A stretch of DNA of 64,000 bases from Bordetella parapertussis (GTDB lineage Bacteria > Pseudomonadota > Gammaproteobacteria > Burkholderiales > Burkholderiaceae_A). The translations under genes and the position numbers were made by a program. The notes beneath the pieces are model-generated. The model did not search any database. It worked only from the letters and a program-made list of their open reading frames with translations, and was not told the DNA's origin. Shown here in pieces: positions 41,175 through 51,113 of this stretch; position 1 is the first letter of the stretch; every line of letters starts with the position of its first letter. The stretch is taken from the NCBI GenBank assembly GCA_945901825.1, contig CAMDMC010000008.1:12054-76053 (forward strand). The letters are read 5' to 3'.

Positions 41175-42453
41175 GGTCTTGCCCTCTCCTGTCCATAGTG
41201 GCCAATAACTGGGAAACAGGCATGGTAGCCTGATCGCCCTGCCCACGAAGCGGCTTCACGGTGACCTCGCCGGCAAGGGTTTCGTCCTCACCAATAAGAA
41301 GGGCTAAGCCGGCCCCGCTGCTGTCGGCCTTCTTCATCTGAGATTTTGCGCTGGTCTGACCTGGATCAAAGACCACCTTAAGGCCTCGGTCACGTAACTG
41401 CTCGGCAAGCTTGAAGGCGGGTTCACAGGCGCCTTGGCCAAAATGGATAAGGTAGGCATCGGGCGCTTGCGGGCTTGCAAGGCCTTGAGCCTCCTGCACC
41501 AACAGAATGAGGCGCTCTGCACCAATTGCAAAGCCTGTTGCCGCAGCAGGCTTGCCGCCCATACGCTCAACCAGGCTGTCGTAGCGCCCACCACCACAGA
41601 CCGTGGCCTGGGCTCCGAGCCGATCGGTCACCCATTCAAACACAGTGAGATTGTAGTAGTCGAGACCGCGCACAAGCCGAGGATTGAGTTCAAAGGCAAT
41701 GCCCTGGTCGTCTAGCGATTTCAACAGACGCTGCTGAAAATGCTTGGCATGGTCTCCAAGGAATTCGGGGAGCTGAGGGGCGTTGCCAATAAGCTCTGCC
41801 ATCTCGGGGTTTTTTGAATCCAGAATTCGTAGGGGGTTGGACCCAAGGCGCCGCTGGCTGTCGTCATCAAGCTTATTGTGATGCGACTGAAAGTACTGAA
41901 CCAAGGCCTCGCGATGCCGGGCACGGTCCTCGGACATGCCAAGGGAATTAATCTGCAGTTTGGGCGCGAACGAACCGGTAAGCCCCAAGGCCTTAAAGAG
42001 GCGGGTCACCATAAAAATTTGTTCGGCGTCGGACTCGGGTTGGTCAAAGCCAAGGGCCTCAACGCCAAACTGGTGAAACTGACGATACCGGCCCTTCTGC
42101 GGACGCTCATGGCGAAACATAGGCCCGAAATACCAGAGCCTGCGAGGACCGTCGTACAAAAGGTTGTGCTCAATCGCAGCCCGCACCACAGCGGCGGTGT
42201 TTTCAGGTCGAAGGGTCAGGGCCTCGCCATTGAGTGCATCGGTGAAGCTGTACATTTCTTTTTCAACGATGTCGGTCACCTCCCCAATGGCGCGCACAAA
42301 AACGGGGGTTGACTCCACAATGGGCGTGCGAATGGGCCTGTAGCCGTACTGACGAAAGACCTCTGAGACCTTTGCCTCAACCTGCTCCCAGACTTCGGCC
42401 TGCTCGGGCAGAAGGTCATTCATGCCCTTCACAGCCGAAAGCTTAATGTTCAC
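41167..42453 (-). CDS. hisS: Histidyl-tRNA synthetase
   Basis: 428-residue class IIa synthetase. Motif 1 region: [20 protein letters not shown]; motif 2: [20 protein letters not shown]; HisA-type loop: [18 protein letters not shown]; motif 3: [14 protein letters not shown]. The C-terminal anticodon domain follows. The GTG start overlaps the ispG stop by 4 bases. Confidence 0.98.
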   Translation of the reverse strand: MNIKLSAVKGMNDLLPEQAEVWEQVEAKVSEVFRQYGYRPIRTPIVESTPVFVRAIGEVTDIVEKEMYSFTDALNGEALTLRPENTAAVVRAAIEHNLLYDGPRRLWYFGPMFRHERPQKGRYRQFHQFGVEALGFDQPESDAEQIFMVTRLFKALGLTGSFAPKLQINSLGMSEDRARHREALVQYFQSHHNKLDDDSQRRLGSNPLRILDSKNPEMAELIGNAPQLPEFLGDHAKHFQQRLLKSLDDQGIAFELNPRLVRGLDYYNLTVFEWVTDRLGAQATVCGGGRYDSLVERMGGKPAAATGFAIGAERLILLVQEAQGLASPQAPDAYLIHFGQGACEPAFKLAEQLRDRGLKVVFDPGQTSAKSQMKKADSSGAGLALLIGEDETLAGEVTVKPLRGQGDQATMPVSQLLATMDRRGQDHA

Positions 42454-43769
42454 GCCGCAGAGCCCTTGTTCGCCTTGTCGGCTGTGCCATAGCGCGCAAC
42501 CACGTAATCGGCCACCATGGCCTGGAACTCTTCTGCGATGCGATCACCCTTTAAGGTTGGCCCACGTTCGCCATCAATATAAACGGGCGCCACAGGCTGC
42601 TCGCCCGTACCGGGAAGGCTAATGCCGATATTGGCATGCTTGCTTTCACCCGGGCCATTCACCACGCAGCCCATCACAGCCACATTCATAGACTCCACCC
42701 CGGGGTAGTGCTTTCGCCAGACAGGCATCTGATCGCGCAGGTAGGTCTGCACCTTGTCAGCAAGTTCTTGGAAGAAGGTGGAGGTGGTACGACCACAGCC
42801 CGGGCAGGCAATGACCAAAGGAGTGAAGGCCCTTAAGCCAAGCACCTGCAGCATTTCCTGGGCGACAACCACTTCTTTTCGACGGTCACCACCGGGCTCG
42901 GGAGTGAGCGAGACACGGATGGTGTCGCCAATACCCTCTTGCAGAAGAACGGCCATGGCTGCCGTGGAAGAGACAATGCCTTTGCTGCCCATGCCAGCCT
43001 CGGTTAGGCCCAGGTGCAAGGGGTAGTCGCAACGGCGAGAGAGTTCGCGATAGACAGCAATAAGATCTTGCACCGCGGAGACTTTGGCTGAAAGCACAAT
43101 TTGATTCTCGGGCATACCCCAGGCCACGGCCTGCTCGGCACTCTGCAACGCCGAACTCACAAGAGCCTCGCGCATTACAGCCTGGGCGTCCCAGGGCTCG
43201 GCCCGGGAGGCGTTTTCATCCATAAGGCGCGCCAGCAGTTCTTGGTCAAGACTGCCCCAGTTCACACCAATGCGAATAGGCCGGTCAAACCGCAAGGCCG
43301 CCTCAATCATGGCCCCAAACTGGCTGTCGCGCTTGGCGCCACGGCCCACATTGCCTGGGTTTATTCGGTACTTCGAAAGCGCGGTGGCACACTCAGGCAC
43401 CTCGGCCAAGAGCTTATGGCCATTGAAATGAAAGTCGCCCACCAGGGGAACGGGGCAGCCCATTTTGTCGAGCTGCTCGCGTATGGCTGGCACCTCGCGG
43501 GCGGCCTCGAGGGTATTGACAGTAATACGTACAACCTCGGAGCCGGCAAAGGCAAGGTCGCGCACCTGAATAGCCGTTGCAATGGCGTCGGCCGTGTCCG
43601 TGTTGGTCATGGACTGCACCACCACTGGGGCATCTCCCCCCACGAAAACCTTGGTGTCGCCCCACTGGAGCTTCACCTGTTTGGTCTGTCGGCGCGGCAA
43701 GGAGCCGCAGGTCATGGGCTGGCTTAGGCAGTTCAAGATAGCGTTGGTTGAAGTTGTTTCGCTAGGCAT
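42450..43769 (-). CDS. ispG: 4-hydroxy-3-methylbut-2-enyl diphosphate synthase
   Basis: [4Fe-4S] enzyme of the MEP isoprenoid pathway. Seen: [39 protein letters not shown], the iron-sulfur cysteines in IACPGCGRT, and [10 protein letters not shown] place the start at ATG 43769 (MPSETTSTN, 439 residues), which overlaps the rlmN stop by 8 bases; the frame is open further but within rlmN. The insert between the two conserved halves is typical of proteobacterial IspG. Confidence 0.97.
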   Translation of the reverse strand: MPSETTSTNAILNCLSQPMTCGSLPRRQTKQVKLQWGDTKVFVGGDAPVVVQSMTNTDTADAIATAIQVRDLAFAGSEVVRITVNTLEAAREVPAIREQLDKMGCPVPLVGDFHFNGHKLLAEVPECATALSKYRINPGNVGRGAKRDSQFGAMIEAALRFDRPIRIGVNWGSLDQELLARLMDENASRAEPWDAQAVMREALVSSALQSAEQAVAWGMPENQIVLSAKVSAVQDLIAVYRELSRRCDYPLHLGLTEAGMGSKGIVSSTAAMAVLLQEGIGDTIRVSLTPEPGGDRRKEVVVAQEMLQVLGLRAFTPLVIACPGCGRTTSTFFQELADKVQTYLRDQMPVWRKHYPGVESMNVAVMGCVVNGPGESKHANIGISLPGTGEQPVAPVYIDGERGPTLKGDRIAEEFQAMVADYVVARYGTADKANKGSAA

Positions 43770-44946
43770 GATGGGGTGACGATGTCTCGTGAGAACCAAG
43801 GGCAAGACCTTCAGCCCCGGCGTCAAGCCGCCGAAGCCGAATAAGAGTTCGGTCTTGAATGTCGCCAGCCAGTTGGCCGCAGGCTGCATCAATGTCGTCG
43901 CCGCGGGTCTTTCGAACCGTGGCCACCATGCCAGCGGCCTGCAAGGTCTGAGCAAACTGCCTCACCCTTTCAGCAGGTGATCGCCGAAAGCCCGAGGCAG
44001 GAAAGGGGTTGAAGGGAATGAGATTGAACTTGCAATAAAGCTTGGCCTGGGTCACCAAAGAAACGAGCTCGCGCGCATGGTCTTGACTGTCGTTAACGCC
44101 TTCGAGCATCACGTACTCAAAGGTGATGAAGTCGCGAGGACCCGACCGTAGATACAGCCGGCAGGCAGCAAGCAGTTCGGCCAGGGGATACTTTTTGTTT
44201 AACGGCACAAGCCTGTCGCGAAGCGGGTCGTTCGGTGCGTGCAGGGAGACGGCCAAGGCAACGGGGCATTCTGCGGCAAGGCGCTCAATAAAGGGTACGA
44301 CACCCGAGGTGGAGACGGTGACTTTGCGACGCGAGAGCCCGTAGCCATTGTCATCAAGCAGAATTTGCAACGCCCCTCGTACCGCCTCGTAATTCAACAA
44401 GGGCTCACCCATGCCCATAAAAACAACGTTAGAGACGGCTGCGCGACGGCCTGAAGGATCAAGCAGCCGATTGGCCATGCGCACCTGCCCAATTATTTCA
44501 GCCGTCGATAAGTTTCGGGCAAAACCCTGATGGCCCGTTGAGCAAAAGCCGCAGGCCACGGTGCAGCCTGCCTGCGAGGAGACACACAGGGTTCCACGAC
44601 CGTCCTCGGGAATGTAGACCGTTTCAATGGCGTTGCCCTGCCCTGCATCAAGCAGCCATTTGCGCGTGCCATCAACCGATTGGTGATCACGAAGAATAGG
44701 AAGTTCACGAAGTTCAGCCCGACCAACGAGCTGATCACGAAGGCTCTTGGCGAGGCTTGTCATGGCCTGGAAGTCGGTTGCCCCGTGCTGATGCACCCAT
44801 TTAAAAAGCTGACGCGCCCGAAAGGCCTTCTCGCCCAGGCCTTCCACCCAGACCTCGAGCTCGTCGCGCGTGAGCCCCAATAGATTCGTGAGGCCTGAGT
44901 CTTTCGCGGCACCAGAAGGGGCGGCGTTGTGTTGAGCATTGGGCAT
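43762..44946 (-). CDS. rlmN: Dual-specificity 23S rRNA / tRNA adenine-C2 methyltransferase RlmN
   Basis: Radical-SAM enzyme making m2A2503 and m2A37. Seen: [20 protein letters not shown] (CxxxCxxC), [27 protein letters not shown], and the methyl-carrying Cys near the C-terminus in [14 protein letters not shown]. 394 residues. It follows ndk by 44 bases. The pilF and rodZ genes that usually come next are missing; ispG follows directly. Confidence 0.97.
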   Translation of the reverse strand: MPNAQHNAAPSGAAKDSGLTNLLGLTRDELEVWVEGLGEKAFRARQLFKWVHQHGATDFQAMTSLAKSLRDQLVGRAELRELPILRDHQSVDGTRKWLLDAGQGNAIETVYIPEDGRGTLCVSSQAGCTVACGFCSTGHQGFARNLSTAEIIGQVRMANRLLDPSGRRAAVSNVVFMGMGEPLLNYEAVRGALQILLDDNGYGLSRRKVTVSTSGVVPFIERLAAECPVALAVSLHAPNDPLRDRLVPLNKKYPLAELLAACRLYLRSGPRDFITFEYVMLEGVNDSQDHARELVSLVTQAKLYCKFNLIPFNPFPASGFRRSPAERVRQFAQTLQAAGMVATVRKTRGDDIDAACGQLAGDIQDRTLIRLRRLDAGAEGLALGSHETSSPHHA

Positions 44947-44990
44947 GCGCTACAACCTAAAAAGGCCTGTGCCGGTCCCGCGGGCTAGGG

Positions 44991-45416
44991 CTAGCGCCCA
45001 AAAACCCCCATGCTGGGGAAGAAGTAGGCAATTTCTTGGGCTGCCGTGTCGGGACCGTCAGAGCCATGCACCGCATTGGCATCGATGCTGTCAGCAAAGT
45101 CAGCCCGAATGGTTCCCGGGTCGGCCTTCTTGGGGTCGGTTGCGCCCATAAGTTCACGGTTTTTGGCAATGGCGTTGTCGCCCTGCAGCACCTGAACCAT
45201 TACCGGCCCGGAGATCATGAAATCGACAAGGTCTTTAAAAAAGGGGCGTTGGGCATGGACCGCATAAAACCCCTCGGCCTGGGCACGCGAAAGGTGCATC
45301 ATCTGGGCAGCAATGACTTTAAGCCCGGCCTTCTCGAAGCGGCTGTAGATCTGTCCGATCACGTTCTTGGCGACTGCATCGGGCTTGATGATTGACAGGG
45401 TGCGCTCTACCGCCAT
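44991..45416 (-). CDS. ndk: Nucleoside diphosphate kinase
   Basis: 141 residues. Balances NTP pools through a phospho-His intermediate in [16 protein letters not shown]. The N-terminal [18 protein letters not shown] is diagnostic. A purine-rich site (AAAAAAGGAATG) precedes the ATG. An AAAAATT/AATTTTT dyad lies in the 131-base gap shared with the divergent Bax-inhibitor gene. Confidence 0.98.
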   Translation of the reverse strand: MAVERTLSIIKPDAVAKNVIGQIYSRFEKAGLKVIAAQMMHLSRAQAEGFYAVHAQRPFFKDLVDFMISGPVMVQVLQGDNAIAKNRELMGATDPKKADPGTIRADFADSIDANAVHGSDGPDTAAQEIAYFFPSMGVFGR

Positions 45417-45610
45417 GATTTCATTCCTTTTTTAATAAAAATTGAATTTTTACGAAGACTGATGCTCTAAGTATCATTGAAGCTGGCAGACGGATGACCC
45501 GAAGCAGGAAACATCTTTGACTTAAAGGGTTATTAAGCCGCGAAGCCTTGATTTACAATGAAGACCTGAGATTATATCGTTTGGATTACTTGCAAAGGAG
45601 ATCAACCGCA

Positions 45611-46309
45611 ATGTTCCCTCAACTCAACCCCGCCTCACGTTCCGATCGAGTCCTATCGGCCTCACAGAACAAGGTACTTCGCAACACCTACTTGCTGCTG
45701 GCGGCCACCATGGTGCCAACTGTGCTTGGCGCATGGGTTGGCATTTCCTCTGGGTTCTCGTTGTTCGCAGGCAGCCCCTTCATTAGTTTCATCCTTTTCA
45801 TGGCCATTGCCTTTGGGTTTTTCTATGCCATCGAGAAGACCAAGCACAGCCCCTTAGGTGTTTACCTCTTGCTGGGCTTCACCTTCTTTATGGGCCTCAT
45901 GCTCTCGCGTCTGCTTGGCTATGCTCTGGGGCTAGGCAATGGTGCTCAGCTTATTGGGCTTGCTGCCGGCGGAACGGGCGTGGTCTTCTTCAGCATGGCC
46001 TCGCTCTCAACGGTCATCAAGAAAGACCTAAGCAGCATGGGCAAGTTTTTGTTCATTGGTGTCATTCTGCTTATCGTGGCCTCGGTGGCGAACATCTGGC
46101 TGCAGATGCCTGCCCTCATGCTCACCATCTCATTGCTTGCCGTGGTTATTTTTTCGCTCTTTCTGCTGTACGACCTTCAGCGTATTGTTAACGGTGGCGA
46201 GACCAACTACGTAAGCGCAACCCTTTCGGTCTACCTGAATGTCTACAACATCTTTAGCAACCTGCTCGTTCTGCTTATGGCCTTGTTTGGTGGTGGTAGC
46301 CGCGAGTAG
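45611..46309 (+). CDS. Bax inhibitor-1 / YccA family membrane protein
   Basis: 232 residues with seven hydrophobic segments. The family ending LFLLYDLQRIVNGGETNYVS contains the conserved Asp and Thr of the BI-1 fold. E. coli YccA inhibits FtsH, encoded here at 3870-5765. The start is ATG 45611, preceded by AAAGGAGATC; the longer frame from 45548 has no ribosome site. An intrinsic terminator follows. Confidence 0.93.
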   Translation: MFPQLNPASRSDRVLSASQNKVLRNTYLLLAATMVPTVLGAWVGISSGFSLFAGSPFISFILFMAIAFGFFYAIEKTKHSPLGVYLLLGFTFFMGLMLSRLLGYALGLGNGAQLIGLAAGGTGVVFFSMASLSTVIKKDLSSMGKFLFIGVILLIVASVANIWLQMPALMLTISLLAVVIFSLFLLYDLQRIVNGGETNYVSATLSVYLNVYNIFSNLLVLLMALFGGGSRE

Positions 46310-46340
46310 TTGTTAGTTCGTTTAGGCATAGTCTTGCCAG

Positions 46341-46372
46341 AGGCCGCCTCTTTAATCAGGGCGGCCTTTTTT
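46341..46372 (+). terminator. Intrinsic terminator
   Basis: Stem AGGCCGCC (46341-46348) and GGCGGCCT (46360-46367), an 11-base loop, then a run of T. It follows the Bax-inhibitor gene and faces the convergent rlmD. Confidence 0.88.
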
Positions 46373-46398
46373 ATTTCAGCCTGAGCCCCATCCGGCGG

Positions 46399-47802
46399 CT
46401 AAAGCCGATCGAACACCGCAATCGATTCCACATGAGCCGTCTGCGGAAACATATTGGCAACACTGGCCTTACTTAGCTGCCAGCGCCCCTTGTGCACCAG
46501 AATGGCGGCATCGCGGGCCAGCGTTGATGGGTTGCACGAGACCATCACCAGGCGTTGCGGCCCGTGGCCTTCAAGCGACTGTTCAGCAAGGGCCTGAGCC
46601 AAGGCCTGAGCGCCCTCGCGCGGGGGATCAATGAGCGCCCTGTCGACCCGCCCTAGGCCATCGAGCCAGGCCCGGTCCAGCTCAAAAAGATTGCTCACCT
46701 CAAACGAGGTCTTCTCGGCAAGCTTTAACATCTCGGCATTGGCCTTTGCCTTCGCCACCAAGGGCTGACTGCCCTCAAAGCCCAGAACATGGGCTGCATG
46801 ACGGGCCAGAGCAAAACTAAAGTTACCAAGCCCACAAAAAAAGTCCACCACTCGATCGCGGGGCTGAACCTCAAGAAGCTGAACCGCCTTGTAAACAAGC
46901 CTGCGATTCACCGCGAAGTTCACTTGGGTGAAATCGACGGGCGAAAAAGGCATGCGCAGGCTGAATTCAGGAAGGCTAAACCAAAGGCCAGGGCCGTCAG
47001 CAAAGGCCCTCGGGTTGTCATGACTTCCTTTGGGTAGAAACTCAGCCAATGGCGCTGCCGTCTCGGGGCCCTTAGGCTGAAGCCAAAGGCTTAGCCTTGC
47101 CACCTGGGCCTGCTCGAATTCGGCAAGCCTTTGCAGGTCGTGGGCCGACGGGGGCTGCATGACACGAATCACCCAGACCATGAACCCATCGTCAGAGACA
47201 GCAAGCTCAAGCTGAGGAATCTGGCGAGCGATCGACAGGCCTTGCAGACAATCTTTTAGCGTGGGCAGGATACGGCTTGCCTCGGGGCGTAGAACAGGGC
47301 AGTGCTCCATGGCCGTAATGAATCGGCCTGCCCGCTCCCGAAAACCAAGCAAGAGCCCGCCCCTCTTGTCAACCCATCGCGCTGAAAGACGCGCCCGGGA
47401 ACGGTAGCCCAAGGAAGGCCCACGAAGCGGCGCAAGATGCTCGTAACCCTTTATGCGCCCAAGGTGCCAGAGGTTGTCCTCAAGCACCCGTTGTTTGTAG
47501 GCAATCTGCGCGGTGTCGGTGGCATGCTGCATGGAGCAGCCTCCGCAGACACCATAGTGCTGGCATGGGGCCTGCCTTCGATCGGCCGATTCACGATGAA
47601 TGCGGGCGATTTGGGCCTTTATGTAACTTGGGCGCTCACGCAAGACGTGCGCACTGAGCCGCTCACCTGTTAGGGCACCAGCAACAAAAACAACCTTCCC
47701 CTGAAAGTGAGCCACGCCCTGACCTTCCAGGTCCACTGACTCAATGTGAAGGTCTTCAAGCAGGCGGCCAGGCTTGGGCCGGCCAAGGGTGCGTCGGCTC
47801 AT
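46399..47802 (-). CDS. rlmD: 23S rRNA (uracil-5-)-methyltransferase RlmD
   Basis: Makes m5U1939. The 467-residue protein has an N-terminal TRAM domain (ESVDLEGQGVAHFQGKVVFV), iron-sulfur cysteines CQHYGVCGGC, the SAM-binding VVDFFCGLGNFSFALA, a DPPREGA motif and the catalytic Cys in VMVSCNPSTLARD. The YGVCGGCSMQH stretch is characteristic. It is preceded by the PolB-like exonuclease gene at 6 bases. Confidence 0.96.
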   Translation of the reverse strand: MSRRTLGRPKPGRLLEDLHIESVDLEGQGVAHFQGKVVFVAGALTGERLSAHVLRERPSYIKAQIARIHRESADRRQAPCQHYGVCGGCSMQHATDTAQIAYKQRVLEDNLWHLGRIKGYEHLAPLRGPSLGYRSRARLSARWVDKRGGLLLGFRERAGRFITAMEHCPVLRPEASRILPTLKDCLQGLSIARQIPQLELAVSDDGFMVWVIRVMQPPSAHDLQRLAEFEQAQVARLSLWLQPKGPETAAPLAEFLPKGSHDNPRAFADGPGLWFSLPEFSLRMPFSPVDFTQVNFAVNRRLVYKAVQLLEVQPRDRVVDFFCGLGNFSFALARHAAHVLGFEGSQPLVAKAKANAEMLKLAEKTSFEVSNLFELDRAWLDGLGRVDRALIDPPREGAQALAQALAEQSLEGHGPQRLVMVSCNPSTLARDAAILVHKGRWQLSKASVANMFPQTAHVESIAVFDRL

Positions 47803-47808
47803 ACCTGA

Positions 47809-48624
47809 CTAGTAAGCGGACCAGGCCTCAAGAAAACGCGTCCAGTGCGTACCCTGCAGGGGGCGTGATGGATCTCCGATAAGTTCTGTAAGGGCGGCAC
47901 GAACCACCGCGTCTTCAGTGCGGCGCTCGCCCTCGGTGATTTCCCCACGCATGACTCGAAACCTTTGATACAGAAGGTAGGTGTTCACAACATCGGTTTC
48001 ACAATAGGCCGCAACCTGCTCATACCGGTCTTCAAGGCAGGCCTGCCAGACCTTTGCGCCATCTTCCCCAAGCTTACCCGGCAGCCCGCAGAGCTGACTG
48101 ACCTTATCAAGCGGCGCGTTGGCCCGGCCTGTAAAGTTTGAAAGAACGTCCATAAGATCAAGATGACGGGTGTGGTAGCGGCTTAAATAATTGTTGTATT
48201 TAAAGTCGCGATCGTCATCGCCAGTGTCGAAGTAACGATGCCCGACACCACCACGAAACAAGGCACGGTGATGGAGAACAGGCGCATCGAACCCGCTGCC
48301 ATTCCAGCTTACGAGCTGAGGGCTGTGTTTATCAACAATGCCAAAAAACTGCCTTAGCCTGTGCGACTCCTCTTCATCGGTGGTTCCGGTGCCATCGCCC
48401 AGGCAACGCACCTGAAAGCCCGAGGAGTCACGAAAGGCACAGCCAATAACCCAGATTCGCTGAAGGTAATGCGGCAGGAAATCGGACTGTCCCTTTTCGA
48501 GCCGCTCGGCCTGAAACGCCTCCACGCCTTGGGCATCGGAGAGGTCGTCGCTTATTTGGCCAAGACGGCGAAGGCCTGCGACGTCCGGAACCGTTTCAAG
48601 GTCAAAGGCAAGAACAGGGGTCAC
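47809..48624 (-). CDS. Predicted 3'-5' exonuclease related to the DNA polymerase B exonuclease domain
   Basis: 271 residues. DEDDy pattern: AFDLETVPD (Asp and Glu) at the N-terminus, SWNGSGFDAPVLHHRAL in the middle, and YCETDVVNTYLLYQRF (Tyr-x3-Asp) near the C-terminus. This family is a stand-alone relative of the PolB proofreading domain; its substrate is not well defined. It occupies the position where rpoS would be expected between nlpD and rlmD. Confidence 0.88.
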   Translation of the reverse strand: MTPVLAFDLETVPDVAGLRRLGQISDDLSDAQGVEAFQAERLEKGQSDFLPHYLQRIWVIGCAFRDSSGFQVRCLGDGTGTTDEEESHRLRQFFGIVDKHSPQLVSWNGSGFDAPVLHHRALFRGGVGHRYFDTGDDDRDFKYNNYLSRYHTRHLDLMDVLSNFTGRANAPLDKVSQLCGLPGKLGEDGAKVWQACLEDRYEQVAAYCETDVVNTYLLYQRFRVMRGEITEGERRTEDAVVRAALTELIGDPSRPLQGTHWTRFLEAWSAY

Positions 48625-48634
48625 AAAGGCGGCG

Positions 48635-49585
48635 CTATCGAGTGGGCAGGAAGGTCATGGGGTCGACGGGCTTGCCGCCCTTTCGTACTTCGAACAAAAG
48701 CATGGGTCGCTCGGCATCCGACATGCCGAGCTCTGCAATTTTCTGCCCACGACGAACGGTCTGACCTTCTTTCACCAAAATAGCTCGGTTGTGGGCATAA
48801 GCAGTAATGACGTCTTGCTCATGCTTAACGATGACTAAATTGCCATAGCCACGAAGCCCACTGCCGCTGTAGACCACCTTGCCTGTCTCGGCCGCAAACA
48901 CCGCCTCACCAGGGGCTCCGGCAATCGATAGCCCCTTGTTCCCTCCCTCGGAGAAGCCTGAAATAACCTGCCCATTGGCCGGCCAGACCCAGCCTGTCGC
49001 GGCTGGCGCAATCGAGGCGAGTTCAGTGGGCGGGGCTGCGGCGGCAGGGGCAGCAGGATCGGCGGGCGAAGGGGTTGCCGAGCCAGGGCTGGCCATGGCG
49101 AAGGGGGGTCCACCTTTGGCTGCTGCCGGCTGCGGTTCGCTAGAAGGTTGGGACTGAAGTGGGCGAACGCCCACGCCCGAGCTTGGCGCAATGGGCTGCG
49201 CCTGCGCACCGCCCGCAGCAGGTGGTGAGGACTGGGCAAGCGCTGGCCCCGACCGGGGTGAAGGGTTAACAACCCACAGCACGCGGCCTGGCTCAATCAC
49301 ATTCGGATTGCTGAGCTTGTTCCAACGGGCAAGATCCTTCCAGTCGGCATTGTGATCGACGGCGATGCTGTAGAGGGTGTCGCCTCGACGCACGCGATAC
49401 TGGCCCTTACCAATCGGTTCAAGGGCGCCCAACGACTTACCCGTGGCGCTGCGCTGCTCGGCAGGAAGGCTACTTGGCACGGCGCGGGACTCCACCGGCG
49501 CTAGCCCCGGCGAGGCACAACTGGCTAGCAGGCTAACGCAGGCCAACGAAAGGCAGATACGGCAAGCTCGGTCAAATGGGGTCAT
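48635..49585 (-). CDS. nlpD: NlpD-like murein hydrolase activator (LysM + degenerate LytM)
   Basis: 316-residue lipoprotein: lipobox SLLASCASPG, a LysM domain (YRVRRGDTLYSIAVDHNADW), a long Pro/Ala/Ser linker, and a C-terminal M23/LytM domain (WVWPANGQVISGFSEGGNKG). The zinc-binding residues of active M23 enzymes are not kept: NKGLSI replaces the HxGxD region and LLFEVR replaces HFE. It therefore probably activates amidases rather than cutting peptidoglycan itself. In its usual order surE-pcm-nlpD, but without rpoS after it. Confidence 0.93.
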   Translation of the reverse strand: MTPFDRACRICLSLACVSLLASCASPGLAPVESRAVPSSLPAEQRSATGKSLGALEPIGKGQYRVRRGDTLYSIAVDHNADWKDLARWNKLSNPNVIEPGRVLWVVNPSPRSGPALAQSSPPAAGGAQAQPIAPSSGVGVRPLQSQPSSEPQPAAAKGGPPFAMASPGSATPSPADPAAPAAAAPPTELASIAPAATGWVWPANGQVISGFSEGGNKGLSIAGAPGEAVFAAETGKVVYSGSGLRGYGNLVIVKHEQDVITAYAHNRAILVKEGQTVRRGQKIAELGMSDAERPMLLFEVRKGGKPVDPMTFLPTR

Positions 49586-50367
49586 TTCTGTAATCCTCTC
49601 AGAATAGGCACATAAGAGACTTCGTCGAACTCGCGACGCTCGTAGGTCGGTCGATCGGGCTGGGTTTCCCCTGAAGTCACTCGAACCACGACCAGTTTCT
49701 GCCGCGGCGAGCCGATTGGGGCAACAAGTACACCCCCGGTCTGTAATTCTCTCAATAAATCGAGAGGAATGTCGGACATACCCGCTGCTAAGAAAATAGT
49801 TTGAAATAATCCCGACCGGCCTGCGGGACTTAGACCATCACCATGCAAGAGATGCAGGTTGGGCAGCGCGAGTTGAAAAAGGTTACGTCGAGCCTGCTGG
49901 TGCAGCCCAAGAATGCGCTCCACCGAATACACCTCGGCAAAGACCTTGGCAAGAACGGCTGCCTGATAGCCGCAACCACCTCCTACCTCCAGCACCCGTC
50001 CAGGAGCCTGGTCGAAGGGAAGGTGGGTGAGGGCAAGCTCGATGGCCCGCGCAACGACATAGGGCTGAGAGATGGTCTGGGAATGGCCAATGGGCAGGGC
50101 GGAATCCTCGTAGGCGCGACTGGCTAGCGCTGCATCGACAAACTGATGGCGTGGCACGGCAGCCATCGCCTTAAGAACCTTGGGATTCTGAATGCCCTGG
50201 TCTCTGAGACGTTGAATCATGCGCTCACGCAGTCGGTCGCTGGCAAGCCCTGTTGTGGGGTCGCTCACACTTGAGGCAATAGGCGCGGCAGCCTCTGCTT
50301 TCGATGAACCCCATCGAGGCTTAAACTGGGTTGGCTGGGGGAAGGCGGCGCTGCGGTTCGACTTCAC
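49582..50367 (-). CDS. pcm: Protein-L-isoaspartate O-methyltransferase
   Basis: 261 residues. Repairs isoaspartyl damage using SAM. Seen: VPRHQFVDAALASRAYEDSA, PIGHSQTISQPYVVARAIEL, and SAM motif VLEVGGGCGYQAAVLA (Gly-Cys where many relatives have Thr/Gly-Ser). An N-terminal extension of about 45 residues is poorly conserved. It overlaps surE and nlpD by 4 bases each. Confidence 0.96.
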   Translation of the reverse strand: MKSNRSAAFPQPTQFKPRWGSSKAEAAAPIASSVSDPTTGLASDRLRERMIQRLRDQGIQNPKVLKAMAAVPRHQFVDAALASRAYEDSALPIGHSQTISQPYVVARAIELALTHLPFDQAPGRVLEVGGGCGYQAAVLAKVFAEVYSVERILGLHQQARRNLFQLALPNLHLLHGDGLSPAGRSGLFQTIFLAAGMSDIPLDLLRELQTGGVLVAPIGSPRQKLVVVRVTSGETQPDRPTYERREFDEVSYVPILRGLQK

Positions 50368-51113
50368 GGCAAAGATTGAAGCCAGTCATCAAGCGCGACA
50401 TGGGCGGCCGCATCACCAAGATCAACCCGTAGAGGCGTAATGGCCACCTTGGCATGGGCCAAGGCATGAAAGTCAGTGCCGGGCCCAGCATCGCGAATAC
50501 CACCCGGCGCCCCCACCCAGTACATGGGCTCGCCCCGAGGCGAGGCCGCTTCAATAACGGGCTGAGCCACATGGCGTCGGCCGAGCCGGCAGATCTCGTA
50601 GCCCTGCATTGAGCCAAGGCTCACACTTGGAATGTTGACATTTAGGAGCTTGGGCTCATTGAAGGGCTTTTGAAGAAACCCAGTGACAAGACGCTGCACC
50701 ACGTGAACGGCGGTATCTAAATGGTCGAATCCCCGGTCAGCCAATGAGAAGGCAATGGACGGAATACCAAGCAGAAAGCCCTCCATGGCAGCTGCCACGG
50801 TTCCCGAGTAAAGCGTGTCCTCGGCCACGTTCTGGCCATTGTTTATGCCTGAAACAACCAGGTCGGGACGAAACCCCAGAAAGCCCGTGACCGCAACATG
50901 CACGCAGTCGGTTGGGGTTCCATTGACATAGAAAAACCCTGAAGAGGCCTTGCGGACATAAAGCGGGCGATCGAGGGTAAGTGAATTGCTGGCGCCACTG
51001 CGGTCGGCCTCTGGAGCCACCACCGTAACCTCCCCAAAACCGCGCATAGCCTCGGCGAGCGCTGCAATTCCAGGGGAGAAATAGCCATCGTCATTGGAGA
51101 CCAGTATTCGCAT
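50364..51113 (-). CDS. surE: 5'/3'-nucleotidase SurE
   Basis: 249 residues. Metal-dependent nucleoside-monophosphate phosphatase: MRILVSNDDGYFSPGI at the N-terminus (Asp pair), PEADRSGASNSLTLDRPL and VVSGINNGQN (Ser and Asn of the metal site). Length and motifs are normal. Its ATG overlaps the stop of the upstream CBS gene as TAATG. Confidence 0.97.
   Translation of the reverse strand: MRILVSNDDGYFSPGIAALAEAMRGFGEVTVVAPEADRSGASNSLTLDRPLYVRKASSGFFYVNGTPTDCVHVAVTGFLGFRPDLVVSGINNGQNVAEDTLYSGTVAAAMEGFLLGIPSIAFSLADRGFDHLDTAVHVVQRLVTGFLQKPFNEPKLLNVNIPSVSLGSMQGYEICRLGRRHVAQPVIEAASPRGEPMYWVGAPGGIRDAGPGTDFHALAHAKVAITPLRVDLGDAAAHVALDDWLQSLP

Noticed and set aside
45481-45560. Promoter for the Bax-inhibitor gene (TTGACT near 45517)
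   Set aside because: No acceptable -10 element lies at the right spacing.
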